In this document: positions 24,498 to 36,246 of the stretch, one piece after another
Layout of the letters: each line of letters opens with the position of its first letter
Position numbering within the stretch: the first letter of the stretch is position 1
NCBI RefSeq assembly: GCF_014839805.1
Contig: NC_051140.1
Span: 13,847,826-13,911,825, forward strand
Reading direction: 5' to 3'
DNA: 64,000 nt
Origin: Manduca sexta
Lineage: Eukaryota; Arthropoda; Insecta; Lepidoptera; Sphingidae
Program-made: the position numbers and the translations under genes
The notes under the pieces: model-generated
The model's database searches: none
Told to the model about the DNA's origin: nothing
Seen by the model: the letters and a program-made list of their open reading frames with translations, nothing else

Positions 24498-25319
24498 GTA
24501 AGTTACTATTCTTTTATCCTTTGCGTTGTTTATGTAATCTTTGAATTAATATATTTTATATATCTGAATTTATATAAACAATCTTTAAAACAATATTCAA
24601 AGATTGCTTATAATACATATTTTTTTAAATGTAGCATATTTGTAACAAGTCTTTAGTCCATAGGTACCAGTATCACATGTCAATCTAGGTTTATGTAAAA
24701 TCCGTCGCATTGTTTGCAATAAAGGTAGGTTACTTGTATAATAAGTACACATACAATAAAACTTTTCGAAAAAATAATATTCTAAAATAATTTTATAAGA
24801 TACACTTCATAGTAGTGTTTATATTTAATACCTAGTTAGTTACATATCAGTTTTCTACTTAACTAGATATTGTAGGATTATTTATGCATGACATGCCATT
24901 AACTAATCTAGGTAGATATTCCTAGTCACAGTTATCGTTACTACAAAAAGAAATTAATTCATAAATTGGAGTAATAAATTAGAGATAGAGAGCTTATTTA
25001 TTACACAAGTCGACAAAAAAAAATTTTGTTTTTGTGTTTCTGTTCTAATGCTTGAATTCTGATTCCAAACATCGAAAAACACTCGGATATCCATTTTTAA
25101 CTCTTAAAGTTTGCTTTTGTCTGATTTATGTTGATAAGGACGTTTTGAAGATTTTAATTGATTCTTATGAGCAATAGGCGATAGCATTTTGATCATTTTA
25201 ATTGCAAATTGTGAACTATGTCTGAACGGCAGTAGTGAGTGTTTACTAGTCTATTATTATTTAAAAAAAAGTATATTTGAGTTGTAACAACCGACTTTTA
25301 TGTCGTACTTGGTTAGAAA
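24498..25319. other. Intron 7, AT-rich
   Basis: Nothing recognised. Confidence 0.5.
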
Positions 25320-26086
25320 ATGGCACCAAGAAAGTGTAAACAGACTGTTGATTAATTCTGTTTTATTTGCGATGAATTTATTAAAGTAAGAAGCAAAAAA
25401 TGTGCTTTGGCAACGATTTTGAAGCATTGCGAAGCCTATAAAGCTTATTATAACCTCAAAATACGGAATCAAGATAAGAAATGGGTGCCTCACTGTGCTT
25501 GTGTTAATTTCAAATTGGAAAATATAATGTGAAAGCGAAACCAATAGTAGAGCCTTAATATATATTGATGCTACCGTTACATATAAAGTTAGGGCTAATA
25601 AAGCAATTTGTGAAAGCTCTAGATCATAATTCTGAAGCTATTGAAAATTTAAAGAGATTTTTTCCCAAATTATCTGAAGCTAAAGTTAAAACTGGTATTT
25701 TCGTTGGACCACAAATAAAACAAATAATGAGCAGCGATGATTTCACAAAATTCCTTATTGTTCATGATAAACAGGTTTGTTTATCTTGGAAGAGTCTAAA
25801 AGCAGTAGTCAATGTTTTTTTTGGAAATCACAGAGTCGACAATTATGAAGAGTTCATTGAAACTATGCTTGAAAGTTTTAAATTGATGGGCTGCAGAATG
25901 TCTCATAAACTCCATATGCTACATGCTCTCCTGGAAAAATTTAAAGATAATATGGGTGCCTATTCAGAGGAGCAGGGAGAACGTTTTTACCAAGATGTGA
26001 TGGACTTTGAACGACATTACCAAGGGCAGTACAACGAGAGTATGATGGGAGATTACATTTGGGGATTAATACGCACACAAACATAA
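25320..26086 (+). pseudogene. Decayed copy of a dispersed arthropod repeat protein
   Basis: The 5' part reads MAPRKCKQTVD, stop (25353), then FCFICDEFIKV and KKWVPHC, a cysteine-containing N-terminus, and ends at a stop near 25530. A 173-codon frame (25565-26086) then gives the C-terminal domain, with LHIKLGLIKQFVKAL, GIFVGPQIKQIM, GERFYQDVMDFERHYQGQ and GDYIWGLIR. From memory these belong to one uncharacterised protein family found in many copies in arthropod genomes, possibly transposon-linked. The middle of the protein is missing and the N-terminus is broken, so it is a dead copy even though the C-terminal frame is intact. It lies in the intron of the host gene. Confidence 0.65.
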
Positions 26087-27050
26087 AAGATCTATTAAAA
26101 AAAAACATTTTTGAACATGATTTTTTGTTATTTTCTATTTGTTTGCTATTATTAGTCATAATATAAATAAAATTACAGAGAAAGTATAAAAATTTGTATG
26201 TGTTTTTTGAAACTCAGTAAAATTGCTCTAGTTTCTACAAAAGCAAACTTTGATCGGAACAGTTATTTTTTTATTTATTTGTAACGTAGGAGAAACCAAA
26301 ATTTCACATTCAGGCGCCAGACTCAAAAATCGTGTTGACCGTTATTTACCATTTTATTTCTACTTCTGGAACTAGCCGGAAAATCCAGTTTATATATTTA
26401 CGTTATTTGTTAATGTAGGTAAGTTTTTTAATTACGAGTTTTAAAACTATAATGTAGGTCATTAACTCCTAACGAACAAAAAAAAATCAGTAATACTGAC
26501 AGAAAAGTATATAAGTATAGTTCGTCTTTACTTATTCATATTTAATATATTAAGTATACAGGTAAAATACCTATTCAATATATTTGGAGATAATAAATTC
26601 TTATATCAGATACCAAATATCCATGGGCGCCGCGCCGGGCCGCGCCGCCAAGATTAGTTTTAGAGAGGTGCATCTGCATCTACACAGTATACCACGTAAT
26701 ATAGTGTTTTATTTTTTATTTTAAATCGCGCTGGTTTTTGAAAATGCTTTATCATAAAAAAAACCTCTGTGGTCGATAGTTCCTATTAATGCGGATTTAT
26801 TCAGTGACTTAATTTTTTTGGAAATTATTCCTGAGCAGGGGCGTGCATGTGCACCTACTTTTACCCCCCTCCCGTGCGCCCAAGTATTAAAATAACCGAA
26901 AAATAATAAAGTGCATGTATATCTTTAGCATTTATGACTAACCATACAATAAAACTTAGAAGAATATCACGTTCTTATTATCTTGTTTTCATACCGTGAT
27001 ATTATAATCACCATCACGAACGCTTCTATAAATGTATACATGGCCGTTTT
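26087..27050. other. Intron 7; includes a GC-rich patch
   Basis: AT-rich apart from a short CpG-dense patch (GGGCGCCGCGCCGGGCCGCG) near 26625-26650. No coding frame. Confidence 0.5.
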
Positions 27051-27099
27051 CCCGCGCGTTTAAAGCGCCACTTGCAACACGCGGATATGTTTGGAATCA

Positions 27100-27226
27100 C
27101 TTTGCGTCATGAAAGCTACACAGCAGTGTGCGTGTCTTGTTTGTATTCGTGGTATTATTTATTTTCTAGTTTAGTGAACAACATAGTGAGTGAACACACT
27201 AATAATAATTATGAAAATTTAAAAAG
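27100..27226 (+). other. Probable 5'UTR exon of the nested gene
   Basis: A very strong donor AAAAAG|GTAAGT at 27226 lies ~650 bases before the nested ORF, and an acceptor TTTGTATTACAG sits at 27802. The start is not defined by the sequence; about 27100 is a guess. No ATG in this exon opens a long frame. Confidence 0.45.
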
Positions 27227-27878
27227 GTAAGTTGTATGAAAAATACGTATTGATTATGTAATAGCAAACGACTCTTATAACTTATTGATGAGTGGTGTCG
27301 ACACATATTTACCACATTAAATATCAAAACATTTAAGAATATGTATAACAAACGCTCAAAATGAAAATTGAAGTGTAATAAAAGAAAATATAAGAATTGT
27401 GCAAATATTATTTCGAATAAAAATGTGACGGTCACATAACCTCACTTTATGTATAAATGTATCAATGATAACGAGGAATTTAATAAGTACGTTTATTTCT
27501 GTGTCGATTATTATAGAAACGTGGTTACTGAATTTATGTTTGTTTAAATTTTAAGTATAATCAATACCAAATAACACTAAATAGTTGTCAAACAAAGTTT
27601 AGGCGGGAAAGTTAATCTGTCATTACAAATACATTAATAATAGTCATTTCGATTTTCGTCATGTCAGTTTTAAATTACGCCAACGATTACATGCTAAAAG
27701 AAAGCTTCCTAATTTAATGTACGTACGTATTTCAATAATTTCCAATCAATTTAAAACTATTGAGTCTATTTAATTGAAAAACATTTATTTTTTGTATTAC
27801 AGGTGCAACTGTATAATACACACTTGTTTACATTGACTGGTGCATACAAAGCAGTAGGTACCTATATCAAATAACATA

Positions 27879-28676
27879 ATGAAGCCAGCTTCAGTAGATA
27901 AATCTTCAAAAAAGAATGGTTATCAATCTGATGATGATAATGTGCGGTATAAATTGAACAAAGAGTTCTTTAACAATGCCAACAAATCACCAGCAAAAAT
28001 AAAAAAAGAGAAATTAAATGATGATGATAACAATATACGCTACAAGTTTGCTAGCGTAGTAAAAACAAAAATTAACAATAAAACCAAACCAAAATCTAAG
28101 CTGAAAGTTAACTTTTGGAGTAATAAGCAGTCAAGCAGACTCAGTTCAGAAGCAAAGAACCCAAAAAGTAACAGAAGACATACTGTTGGAGTTGTAGGTG
28201 ATAGTGTACTTGTTGGCAAGTCAAAACAATCAGGAATTAAAGTCCGGAAGCGTGTGTCATTTCTGCCATCACCTTTATTTTCGGATAACCATGTGCCCAT
28301 GGTAACTGTGCCTGATGATTTAACTATACAATTAAACGAAGAAGAGGCCAATGATTTACGTGAGGATTTAAATTCAGCATTGGAAAGTAATGGTGCAGGT
28401 ATTAGCAATAACGTCAACAATTCACCAAAAAGAAAATCCAAAGCTTCAAATCTGACAAGTCCAAGAGGCATTAAGCGTAAACAAAGTTTAGAAAATTCCG
28501 AACCCAGAGTTCAAATAAATGAAAATGAGCTTGAATTTTTCACAAAATATGTTGTTCAGAAATTAAGAAGAATGGAAACCAATCAACGTATTTACTCTGA
28601 AAATTTAATTAACACAGTCCTCATGTTAGGACAACTTGGTAAATTGAATGGCAAATCTAAGATAGCAGAAGCATAA
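27879..28676 (+). CDS. Nested gene: 265-aa basic nuclear-type protein, BESS-like C-terminus
   Basis: A single uninterrupted frame lies 76 bases after a good acceptor (exon start 27803). The product is rich in Lys, Ser and Asn, with many basic clusters such as KSKLKVNFW and SPKRKSKAS that suggest a nuclear protein. Residues 125-128 are RVSF inside VRKRVSFLPSP, which fits the RVxF docking motif for protein phosphatase 1. Residues ~217-257 (ELEFFTKYVVQKLRRMETNQ onward) resemble the BESS motif, a protein-interaction segment of insect MADF-BESS proteins, but no MADF domain is present. It sits in the host gene's intron in the same orientation. The minus ORF at 28040-28471 is its shadow. I do not recognise the gene; the BESS and PP1 readings are inferences. 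Confidence 0.85.
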   Translation: MKPASVDKSSKKNGYQSDDDNVRYKLNKEFFNNANKSPAKIKKEKLNDDDNNIRYKFASVVKTKINNKTKPKSKLKVNFWSNKQSSRLSSEAKNPKSNRRHTVGVVGDSVLVGKSKQSGIKVRKRVSFLPSPLFSDNHVPMVTVPDDLTIQLNEEEANDLREDLNSALESNGAGISNNVNNSPKRKSKASNLTSPRGIKRKQSLENSEPRVQINENELEFFTKYVVQKLRRMETNQRIYSENLINTVLMLGQLGKLNGKSKIAEA

Positions 28677-28815
28677 TAATAATAATATTTATTAGTAAAA
28701 TGATGCATAATATTGGAGTACATTATGTTTGTAAATAATGTTAAAATATATTTATACACTTCTTGACCAACTTAACTTTTCAACTATTTTGTGACATTTT
28801 TACTACTTACATCCT

Positions 28816-28821
28816 AATAAA
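28816..28821 (+). terminator. Poly(A) signal for the nested gene
   Basis: AATAAA lies ~140 bases past the stop. Other AATAAA copies occur further on, so the true site is uncertain. Confidence 0.45.
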
Positions 28822-30422
28822 AAGGTGAAACAGTATACATTAATCAAAACTTGAATCATGGAAAGTTGATAATATTACTTGTACATTTGATATTTTGTTA
28901 CCATGTAAAGTAAGCAATTTCTTTCAGTTACATAAGGTAAATTAATCCAAATAAATCTTTTATCTAGTTATTATAACAGGTCTGTCAATTTATATTGTTC
29001 TTCATATTTTTCTTTCTGTATGATGAATTTAATATTTTTAATATTTTCTGAAAGGAATGTAAGGATGTGAAGATTGCTTAATATTCTTATATTTTCATCA
29101 ATGCTTGTTTCAACACCATTATTATAGTTTTAATGTTAAGTTTATTTATAGTAAAATATACAAAACAGAGTTTATATTATTATTATGAATAATAAACATA
29201 ATTGATGTTTGTCTTTGCTATATTCATTGATAAATTTGTTAGCTCACTTCCATTACACTTTAAAGTGTCCTTACACAATTTATGTTATTCAAAATTACAA
29301 ACCAATTACAAATCATAAGGTTTTGTAAAAGTCAGTTTTACAAACACTGCAAGACTGCAATTAAAATAATACTTCAATTTCTTCATATTTGTACAATGAC
29401 TGTTCCCCAAAACAATATAATATGCCCATAGGATGATATTGAATGACATTAAATTTTAAATTTTCATAACATTAAGAGTTGAGTAAGTCTCAAGCGACAT
29501 TGAATTTAATGCAACTTTACTTATTCTATTACTATGTTTCAAAGCTAGTGGAAAGTTTTAAATGTTTTCTAGTATAAGTATATTGTTGCTTTAAACTCTG
29601 AATGATCATTCGTAGCAAATATTAAAAACAAAATATTTGGTAACTAAAAACACATAGTATAAGTTATTTTTGTAATTATACTTTTGAACAATGTTACATA
29701 ATACTGACATCTGTTGTTATGGAATTCAATATATGATTATTATGTATAATATTATATGTAATTATAATTCGTTGTTTGTATCTGGGAAACTACAAGACAT
29801 TAAGCCGTTAGAAATAAATATATTTAATAATAAAATAACAAATGGTTTAATACTGAAATAAAAATTAACAAGAAATTTAAAATCATGTACAAACAAATTG
29901 TATTTCAAGATTTATAACAAAGTAAATATTATTTATTTTGATCAATTACAAGTTTATATTAAATGCAACAGCTTATTTTGAGTCAGGTGAGGCAAAACGA
30001 ATTATGCATTGGTATTATTAAAAGAAGTTTTTGCTGCTGTTATTTATCTTTAATATTTGACACAATAATATATTTGTGCGATTTTTTTATAAAGGCATGT
30101 TGGCCTCACTAATAAAATTGTACTAAAATATTTTGTTATTATTTTCTAACGTCTAGTGAGTGGCAAATTCAGAATTTAAGCAGAATACTTTTTACTTATC
30201 GCGAAATTTCTGGAACTAATGTGCACGATGGATTTTTTTATAGGCTGTCCACCTAAACAGCCTAAATGAATCCTCAAACAACTCTATGCGAATTCGATTT
30301 TTTTGGTATATTAAAGTATACATAAATAGTTTTAAATTGAACAGTATGGGTTGCTGTATAAGCTCGTATATCGGTGAATCTTTGGTTAAACTAGTATACC
30401 ATAAACGAGAAAATATAGTATT
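28822..30422. other. AT-rich intron or nested-gene 3' region
   Basis: No coding frame. Part may be an extended 3'UTR of the nested gene. Confidence 0.5.
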
Positions 30423-30662
30423 TGACTGCCTCAGTGGCGTAGTTGTATAGCGGTACAACTGCAGTTCTGAGGTCTTGGATTCGTTTCCCGAGTCGGGCAG
30501 TGTTATTGGGTTTTTCCACTCAATCTCAGTCTGGAGTATGGATATTGTGCCTGATATAGCGATCGTCTCGCCCACTATCACATGGAATGGAATACACACG
30601 ACGAGAAATGAGTGCACCAGTCGGGCCTCTGCATCCGCCTTCGTGTATAACAGGCTTGAGTG
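30423..30662 (+). mobile_element. tRNA-derived SINE, degraded
   Basis: It opens TGACTGCCTCAGTGGCGTAG, with a weakened B box (GGATTCGTTTCCCG), and its body (GTGCCTGATATAGCGATCGT) matches the element at 18657. Opposite-strand ORFs here are artefacts of the element. The 3' edge is approximate. Confidence 0.7.
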
Positions 30663-31654
30663 TATACGTGTAAAATATAGTTTTTCTGATTTACTATTTG
30701 CATTGCATTTGTTTCGTGTTAGATTTTGCAATAACGGTTGGTAAATATTACATATCGGTGAATTTAACTTGATCAATCTCAGGATTCCTGTGATATAACT
30801 TAAAATTACAATACACGCAGTGTATGTTTATAGTTACAATTATAAATTAAAATTTATATTTACAAATGGACAGTGATAAAAGCCCGAAATGAAAGTGATC
30901 ACATAATATTTCAGACTTACTATTTGAGTTGCTAAATCTTAGGTTATATTATACCTGAAAATCTTCGAAATGTACCGTTTCTTGGGGTTTCACAGTAACA
31001 TATACACTTTACATTTAGGCGTACCTACTTTTAAGCTGCATAACGCACTTCAAATGATATTGTAAACGACTTCTAGGTCTACTTATGCCAATAAATAGAT
31101 TTATACCTATTGTAATTTCCCAGCTAAAGTATTTAGATGTACTTATATTGCCTTTTTCGGAGACATTATTACATGGTACGTACGAAAGCAATCGCCTACT
31201 ATTCTACCCTAATGTAGATCGGTGATTCAATACTATTTTACGCTTTATCTACTTATTCTTATGTAACCAAACTTTTAGTCTTGTTTCCACGACTTCTGCC
31301 ATTATAGAAGCAAGTGTAGGTAATCGATAGGAAGGTTTTCATAAATACTCCATAGAAATGAGAAACCGAATATAATCTTCACTTATCATGTAGTGTTAGA
31401 TCCAAAACCGTGGCGGTATTAGTGCATCATAGTTTATTTTTAAATTGTTATTAAACTATCGAGAACTAAATAATTTAATACCGAAACAGTAATGAATAAA
31501 ATCAGTTTTCTAGTGCTTATAAGAAAATAATAGTTTCTATGTTTGGTGAAAGTATTGGAAACCAGAGGTCATTTTTGAGAGTAGCCATTGAAAGAATTTC
31601 TTCAAAATCTTGATCACGTTAGACGTATTTAGAGAATGGGTATTGTGCGTGTTG
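30663..31654. other. Intron 7, AT-rich
   Basis: Nothing recognised. Confidence 0.5.
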
Positions 31655-31775
31655 TTTGCCAACGGTTGCCGGGCGACGTCAGAGCGCCGACATGCCACAT
31701 CCGGCGCCCTCAGCCGGCAAACCAGTCACGCCGCGCCCGCCCTCACCGGCGGAACACCCGCCCGTGGCGTCGTTA
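31655..31775 (+). promoter_or_regulatory. CpG-rich island, possible internal promoter or exon
   Basis: A sharply GC-rich ~120-bp block lies ~275 bases before the exon 8 ATG. One of its three open frames is proline-rich with GC-ending codons (MPHPAPSAGKPVTPRPPSP). No convincing donor follows it. It is either a cassette exon of the linker or the core of an alternative promoter for a Stac-only transcript. Confidence 0.4.
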
Positions 31776-32032
31776 TTATTTATTACCTATTGGACTTCAA
31801 AAGTTTTTTATTTGTTTTTAATTATTTCAATATTTTTTTTTAATTTCTAAATATTATTTCTGAAACAAGAACATCGTAGTTCGTGGAATGATTAAAAAAA
31901 TGATTTTAAATGTTGTGGGGTTTGTTTTACGTATTTTTTTACGAAATATCAAATTCAATTTGTAAAAAACTAAAAAGTAACTAAATCAGAACAACAGTCG
32001 GTTACGTATCAAGTTCTTCATTAATTGGAGAG

Positions 32033-32212
32033 AACAAAAACGCAATTATGGATATCGTCCATCGACTCCACTATTTAGTTCTTTCACAAAAATCTGACCT
32101 GATGACTATGGAAAGGGAACAAAGGATGCGTATGCGTCGTCAGTCAAGCCTTCCCGAATACAGCAAAGCAAACAAAACTCGGCAACGTTTACAACAAGCG
32201 TATTTTAATGAT
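32033..32212 (+). CDS. Exon 8: linker, possible Stac start
   Basis: The donor GAT|GTAAGT is strong and ends in phase 0. ATG at 32048 has A at -3 and G at +4, making a good start, and gives 55 codons including RRQSSLPEYSK. The frame is open back to a stop at 31982. A phase-0 acceptor at 32032 (GGAGAG) exists but lacks a pyrimidine tract, so how exon 7 connects is unclear. RRQSSLP fits the R-x-x-S-x-P 14-3-3 binding pattern. Confidence 0.7.
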
Positions 32213-34891
32213 GTAAGTTAATTTTCTTAGTTAAGTTTGTTACCTGCAATAAAAATTTATATTTTATAATAAAAACAAACTTGTTATCATTATAGTAGTC
32301 AAATATCAATTTTATTGATATACTTAATTTTGACAAACAAATGTCTATGCACCTTACCTAATTATCGTAATTCATATTTAAAAGTGAAAGGCAGTTACTA
32401 CCTACTGCATTTTTAGATAGCAGTTTCTGTCATTCCGCCGAATATTTGGCTAGTCAGCATGTGGCCTAATACAGTATTCGTGCAAGTCTACTTGATACCT
32501 ATTAATAATCATTAGTAATAATATTACTTATTTCGATGAAATAGATCACTTTAACTATAACGTGATCGATATAAGTGAAATAATATTATTTGTAACAGTG
32601 CACTGAACATCAAAATAGCGCCGAAAAATTATTGTTAAGAAACAAAAGGTTGACATTACCCGGTTGCTTCTTGGCGTTTACCAAGTGACAACTCTTCTTA
32701 CTATTTTTAATACTGTCAGCTCAATTATCAAATATTTGTTGAAATTATTTAGTATCAAATATTTAAAGAGTAACGGTTTAATTAATTTTTAAACTATTAT
32801 CGAATCCTTTCCGAAATTATAAATTATTAAGAGACGTCACGTTTCTGGAATGGAGTAATGGCAATTTCCTAGCCAATGGATTTTTCCTATAATAGCAGAT
32901 AGGTGCTCATGTAGGTACATGCAGAATTTTCGCAAAGGCCATAGTGCCATAGCTTTCATTGGTCAGTAGCGTATAGCGATAAGGCTCTGCGGAAATTGCA
33001 TTGAGTGGTTTATTTTCTGCAAAAAAGATATGTGCACAGTTCATTGCCATTTGAAGTACTACTCCGTCTCATTAAAATTAAATCGTCAATTGTGTGTTAT
33101 TCAGTACAGTTCATAAACATTTTGGAAACATCACCATTTTGGAAAATACTAAGGAAATTTCAACAGCGCGCCTCGACAGTGTTATCTATAGTCTTTGAAA
33201 TCATAGTTCAAGGGAAGGCTTGAATGAAAAGATAATATACTAGATTACAGATAACCCATCTCAACGTCTTCGTCCTAACGCGATAAGAAGCTTTATAGCC
33301 ACAGCTTTATTTGTTCTTGACACGAATCGCTTTATCTTGATGCGTTCAAATGAACTGTTGGAAAAGCACAGTTACAAATTCGAATTGTAAATCTTGGACT
33401 ACGATTATCGTAAAACACTATAAAGCGCACGCAATTATTGATCATTTGTCATACTTTCGAAATAGATTGCGTAAGTCACGTGATTCCTTTCAGCATTAAG
33501 CAGGTACCCTACGCATAGAAATTCAAAGTCAAAAGGCTAATGCTCGGTTGTATTACGCTTAGCTGCCTAATAATTTGATCGAACCATGGTTGATACACCC
33601 AAATGAATGTAATTTTGGTGACCATTAAAATTACTTGGTTTGAATAAAATAAATTGGTATTACGACTATTCTAACATGCCACTGTTCAATAAAACTTTTA
33701 ACATGAATTTAAATGTAAAACTAGAATATCACTGCGTTTTTTAAACATGGCCGACATTAATGGGATTATTTTTACTAACAAACATCACTAACTCAACCTA
33801 CACGGCAGTAATTTACTTGTCCTTGGCAAAAATTACTTTTGTGCAAACATAACCAAATTTAAACAATAAAACCATGTAAATAATGGCCTTTGTCGCGACT
33901 CCTCTGAAAGTTCTTTCACGGAAAACAAGTTCAACTATGCACAGTTCTGTTCTTAATGTTAGAACTTAAACTAAACTATGTGTGTAAAATGTAATATAAA
34001 TTCGTTTAGCAATTAATGCATTGTAAGAGTATTCTGACATCTTCACCAAATTTCTCATGAAAATATGAGTATCATACCCAGTAGGGCAGTAAAATTTAAT
34101 GGTCTGTTATTAATACTAACACATTATTATAAAGTACCTAAATTATGTGACTTTTGCAAATATTTCTAAAAAGAAGGTGATAAATTCTGAGCTTGAAATT
34201 GTTAGCTAAATTATATTTAAATGATTTCTCTCAACCCAACAACAACTTAGCACTATGTGACTAATCTAAACTAATGTCCTAGAACGGCGAAGTTATAAAT
34301 GAAATAGAAAGGATGAACACTGGAACACTAGGTATTATAAGAGCTTATACTTTGCCTACACTACATTGTAAATGATTTTTTGCAACGACTTTTACGACGA
34401 TTCATAATAAAAATCGTTAAGTGACTCACGCTAAATAGATCTACTTAAACGGAATTTATAGTGCTTATAAAACCAAACAAATGATTAATTTGCAAACTTT
34501 GATTCCCTCATAATGTCATATGCCTCAAATGCCATTAGTATTTTATAGGAATTAAAAATAATAAGATGTGTAAAATTTACCAGAATTATAGCTCGGCGGT
34601 ATTAAAACATGTATTCGATCAGAAAATGTGCTATGGGATTTATATTTTAAGATCTTTTAATTAATGTTTACCCTTTGCAATTTGCAACTCTCAAAATTGT
34701 AAGAAATTTATTGGTAATAGATTTAAAGAAATACGCTAATGGATATCTCATTTTAACCAAAATCGATTACTTAACTACAAAGAAACTACTAGAAGTTCTA
34801 TATAGCACAATAGGATCCGTAACTAAATTTCTGGCGTGTTTGTGTTTGACATCTATTATTATGTTATAATGATATAGAATTGTATACACAG
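32213..34891. other. Intron 8
   Basis: AT-rich; ORFs at 33005-33223 and 34675-34869 have no motif. The minus ORF at 34767-35042 overlaps exon 9 and is a shadow. Confidence 0.6.
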
Positions 34892-35049
34892 CGGGAGTTA
34901 TTTGCGGCGAAAGCAGACAGTGGTGCGACAGCTGTAGATCGTAAGCTCTCGTCCTCATCAGCAGGCAGCATGAAGAATAAATGGTTAAAGGCCTTCCGCA
35001 GTCTGAAGCCGCCCAGCGCGCCTCCACCTCACGCCGCACCACCAGACAA
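34892..35049 (+). CDS. Exon 9: basic linker before C1
   Basis: Acceptor TATACACAG in phase 0; donor GACAA|GTAAAT leaves two bases. The peptide holds SMKNKWLKAFRSLKPPS, a basic amphipathic stretch, then a Pro/Ala-rich tail. The codons are GC-rich. Confidence 0.85.
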
Positions 35050-35685
35050 GTAAATCACCTTTATTTCAGTTTTTTATTCATAATACACCTTGGTTTGAGC
35101 TACATAGAGTTTTGACTGTATTAACTAAAATAAATTGTGGTAGGTTTGCGTAAAATTTCCACACAACAATTTCCAAGCACGATTTTACTGTATATATATA
35201 AATAATATTGCGGAAACCTAGACTGGCAAGTAGTTTACACTAGTACTGCCTCTTTAAAGTTCAAGTTCAGTTTCGTTGAAGGTTTATACATGAAACATGA
35301 TATAGGTACAATATTATATAATTTCGTCATCTTTGTTTACTGAAACAAAACTTAGCTTGTGAACTCCTTTTGAAACATAAGCGATCATAATAATAATTAT
35401 AATACAAATCATGTCTATCATGAATAATTAGTTTGAATTTCTAGATATTCTTCTGGTAATAAAGTTTACATTACATAGATTGAACAAGTCAGCTCATAAT
35501 TTCCTAAGCAATAAAGGTTTATATAGCCATAACATTAAATGAGGGTAGACATATAAACTAACAACATTCCCTGTAGTATAATTTATAGGAGCAGTGCCTG
35601 CGATCGTGCCTAGCTGTTTTTGGTCATATTTTATAGCCTATACGGTAATGAAAGTTTCGGTTTACATAATTGTTAAACTCAGGTA
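35050..35685. other. Intron 9, first part
   Basis: AT-rich, nothing recognised. Confidence 0.55.
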
Positions 35686-36246
35686 TAAATCCATTTCCGC
35701 CCTGTGGATTTGAGACGTTTGGGGAATTCCACGGTATCCCCGGCCTGTCGTAAGAGGCGACTAATGCGGGCCATCACGAGGTTGGGGGCGGGGCTGAGAT
35801 GAACGGCAGCGTGGAAGGTACGCCGCACGCTGCTGTTGATGTCTCGAGGCGTCGTTCGGTGCGCGGGGGCTTTTGAGCCTCTCCACAACAGGAGACGGAC
35901 CGCACCAGACGGCACTGCGCAGGGGCGGTTGCGGACGACAACGTAAACATTAGTGGGAAAAAGTCCGCAACTGTCCCTAATGCACCGAACATGGCTACCG
36001 CGGAGTTTTGATTGTTATACCATGCGTAAGGCATACCCTACCTATAGCTATACCCTAGGGTACATACAGCGTTAGCGACTCGACCCGGTGGTCGCCCGGC
36101 GTTTACTATCTTTCCGGCAGACGCAACTTCGGGTCATAAGACCCGATAACCTCACCATAATCGCTCTGTCGCCCTCCCACTAAGTCTGGACGGTAGTAAT
36201 AAGGTACTTTCTCCGCGAGACCAAAAAAAAAGTTTAAATCCATTTG
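35686..36246 (+). mobile_element. R1-like non-LTR derived element with 11-bp target duplication
   Basis: A GC-rich ~540-bp block ends in a poly(A) run (36223-36231). TAAATCCATTT is duplicated at 35686-35696 and 36235-36245, marking it as a retroposed insertion. It carries GGGGAATTCCACGGTATCCC and GTCGTAAGAGGCGACTAATG, motifs I associate with lepidopteran R1-type LINE ends. No reverse transcriptase frame remains; minus ORFs here lack motifs. Likely a short non-autonomous or heavily deleted copy. Confidence 0.7.

Noticed and set aside
28040..28471. 143-codon minus ORF
   Set aside because: It is the antisense shadow of the nested gene's low-complexity coding sequence.
30216..30776. 186-codon minus-strand ORF
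   Set aside because: It runs through a degraded SINE and AT-rich flank with no domain; chance frame.
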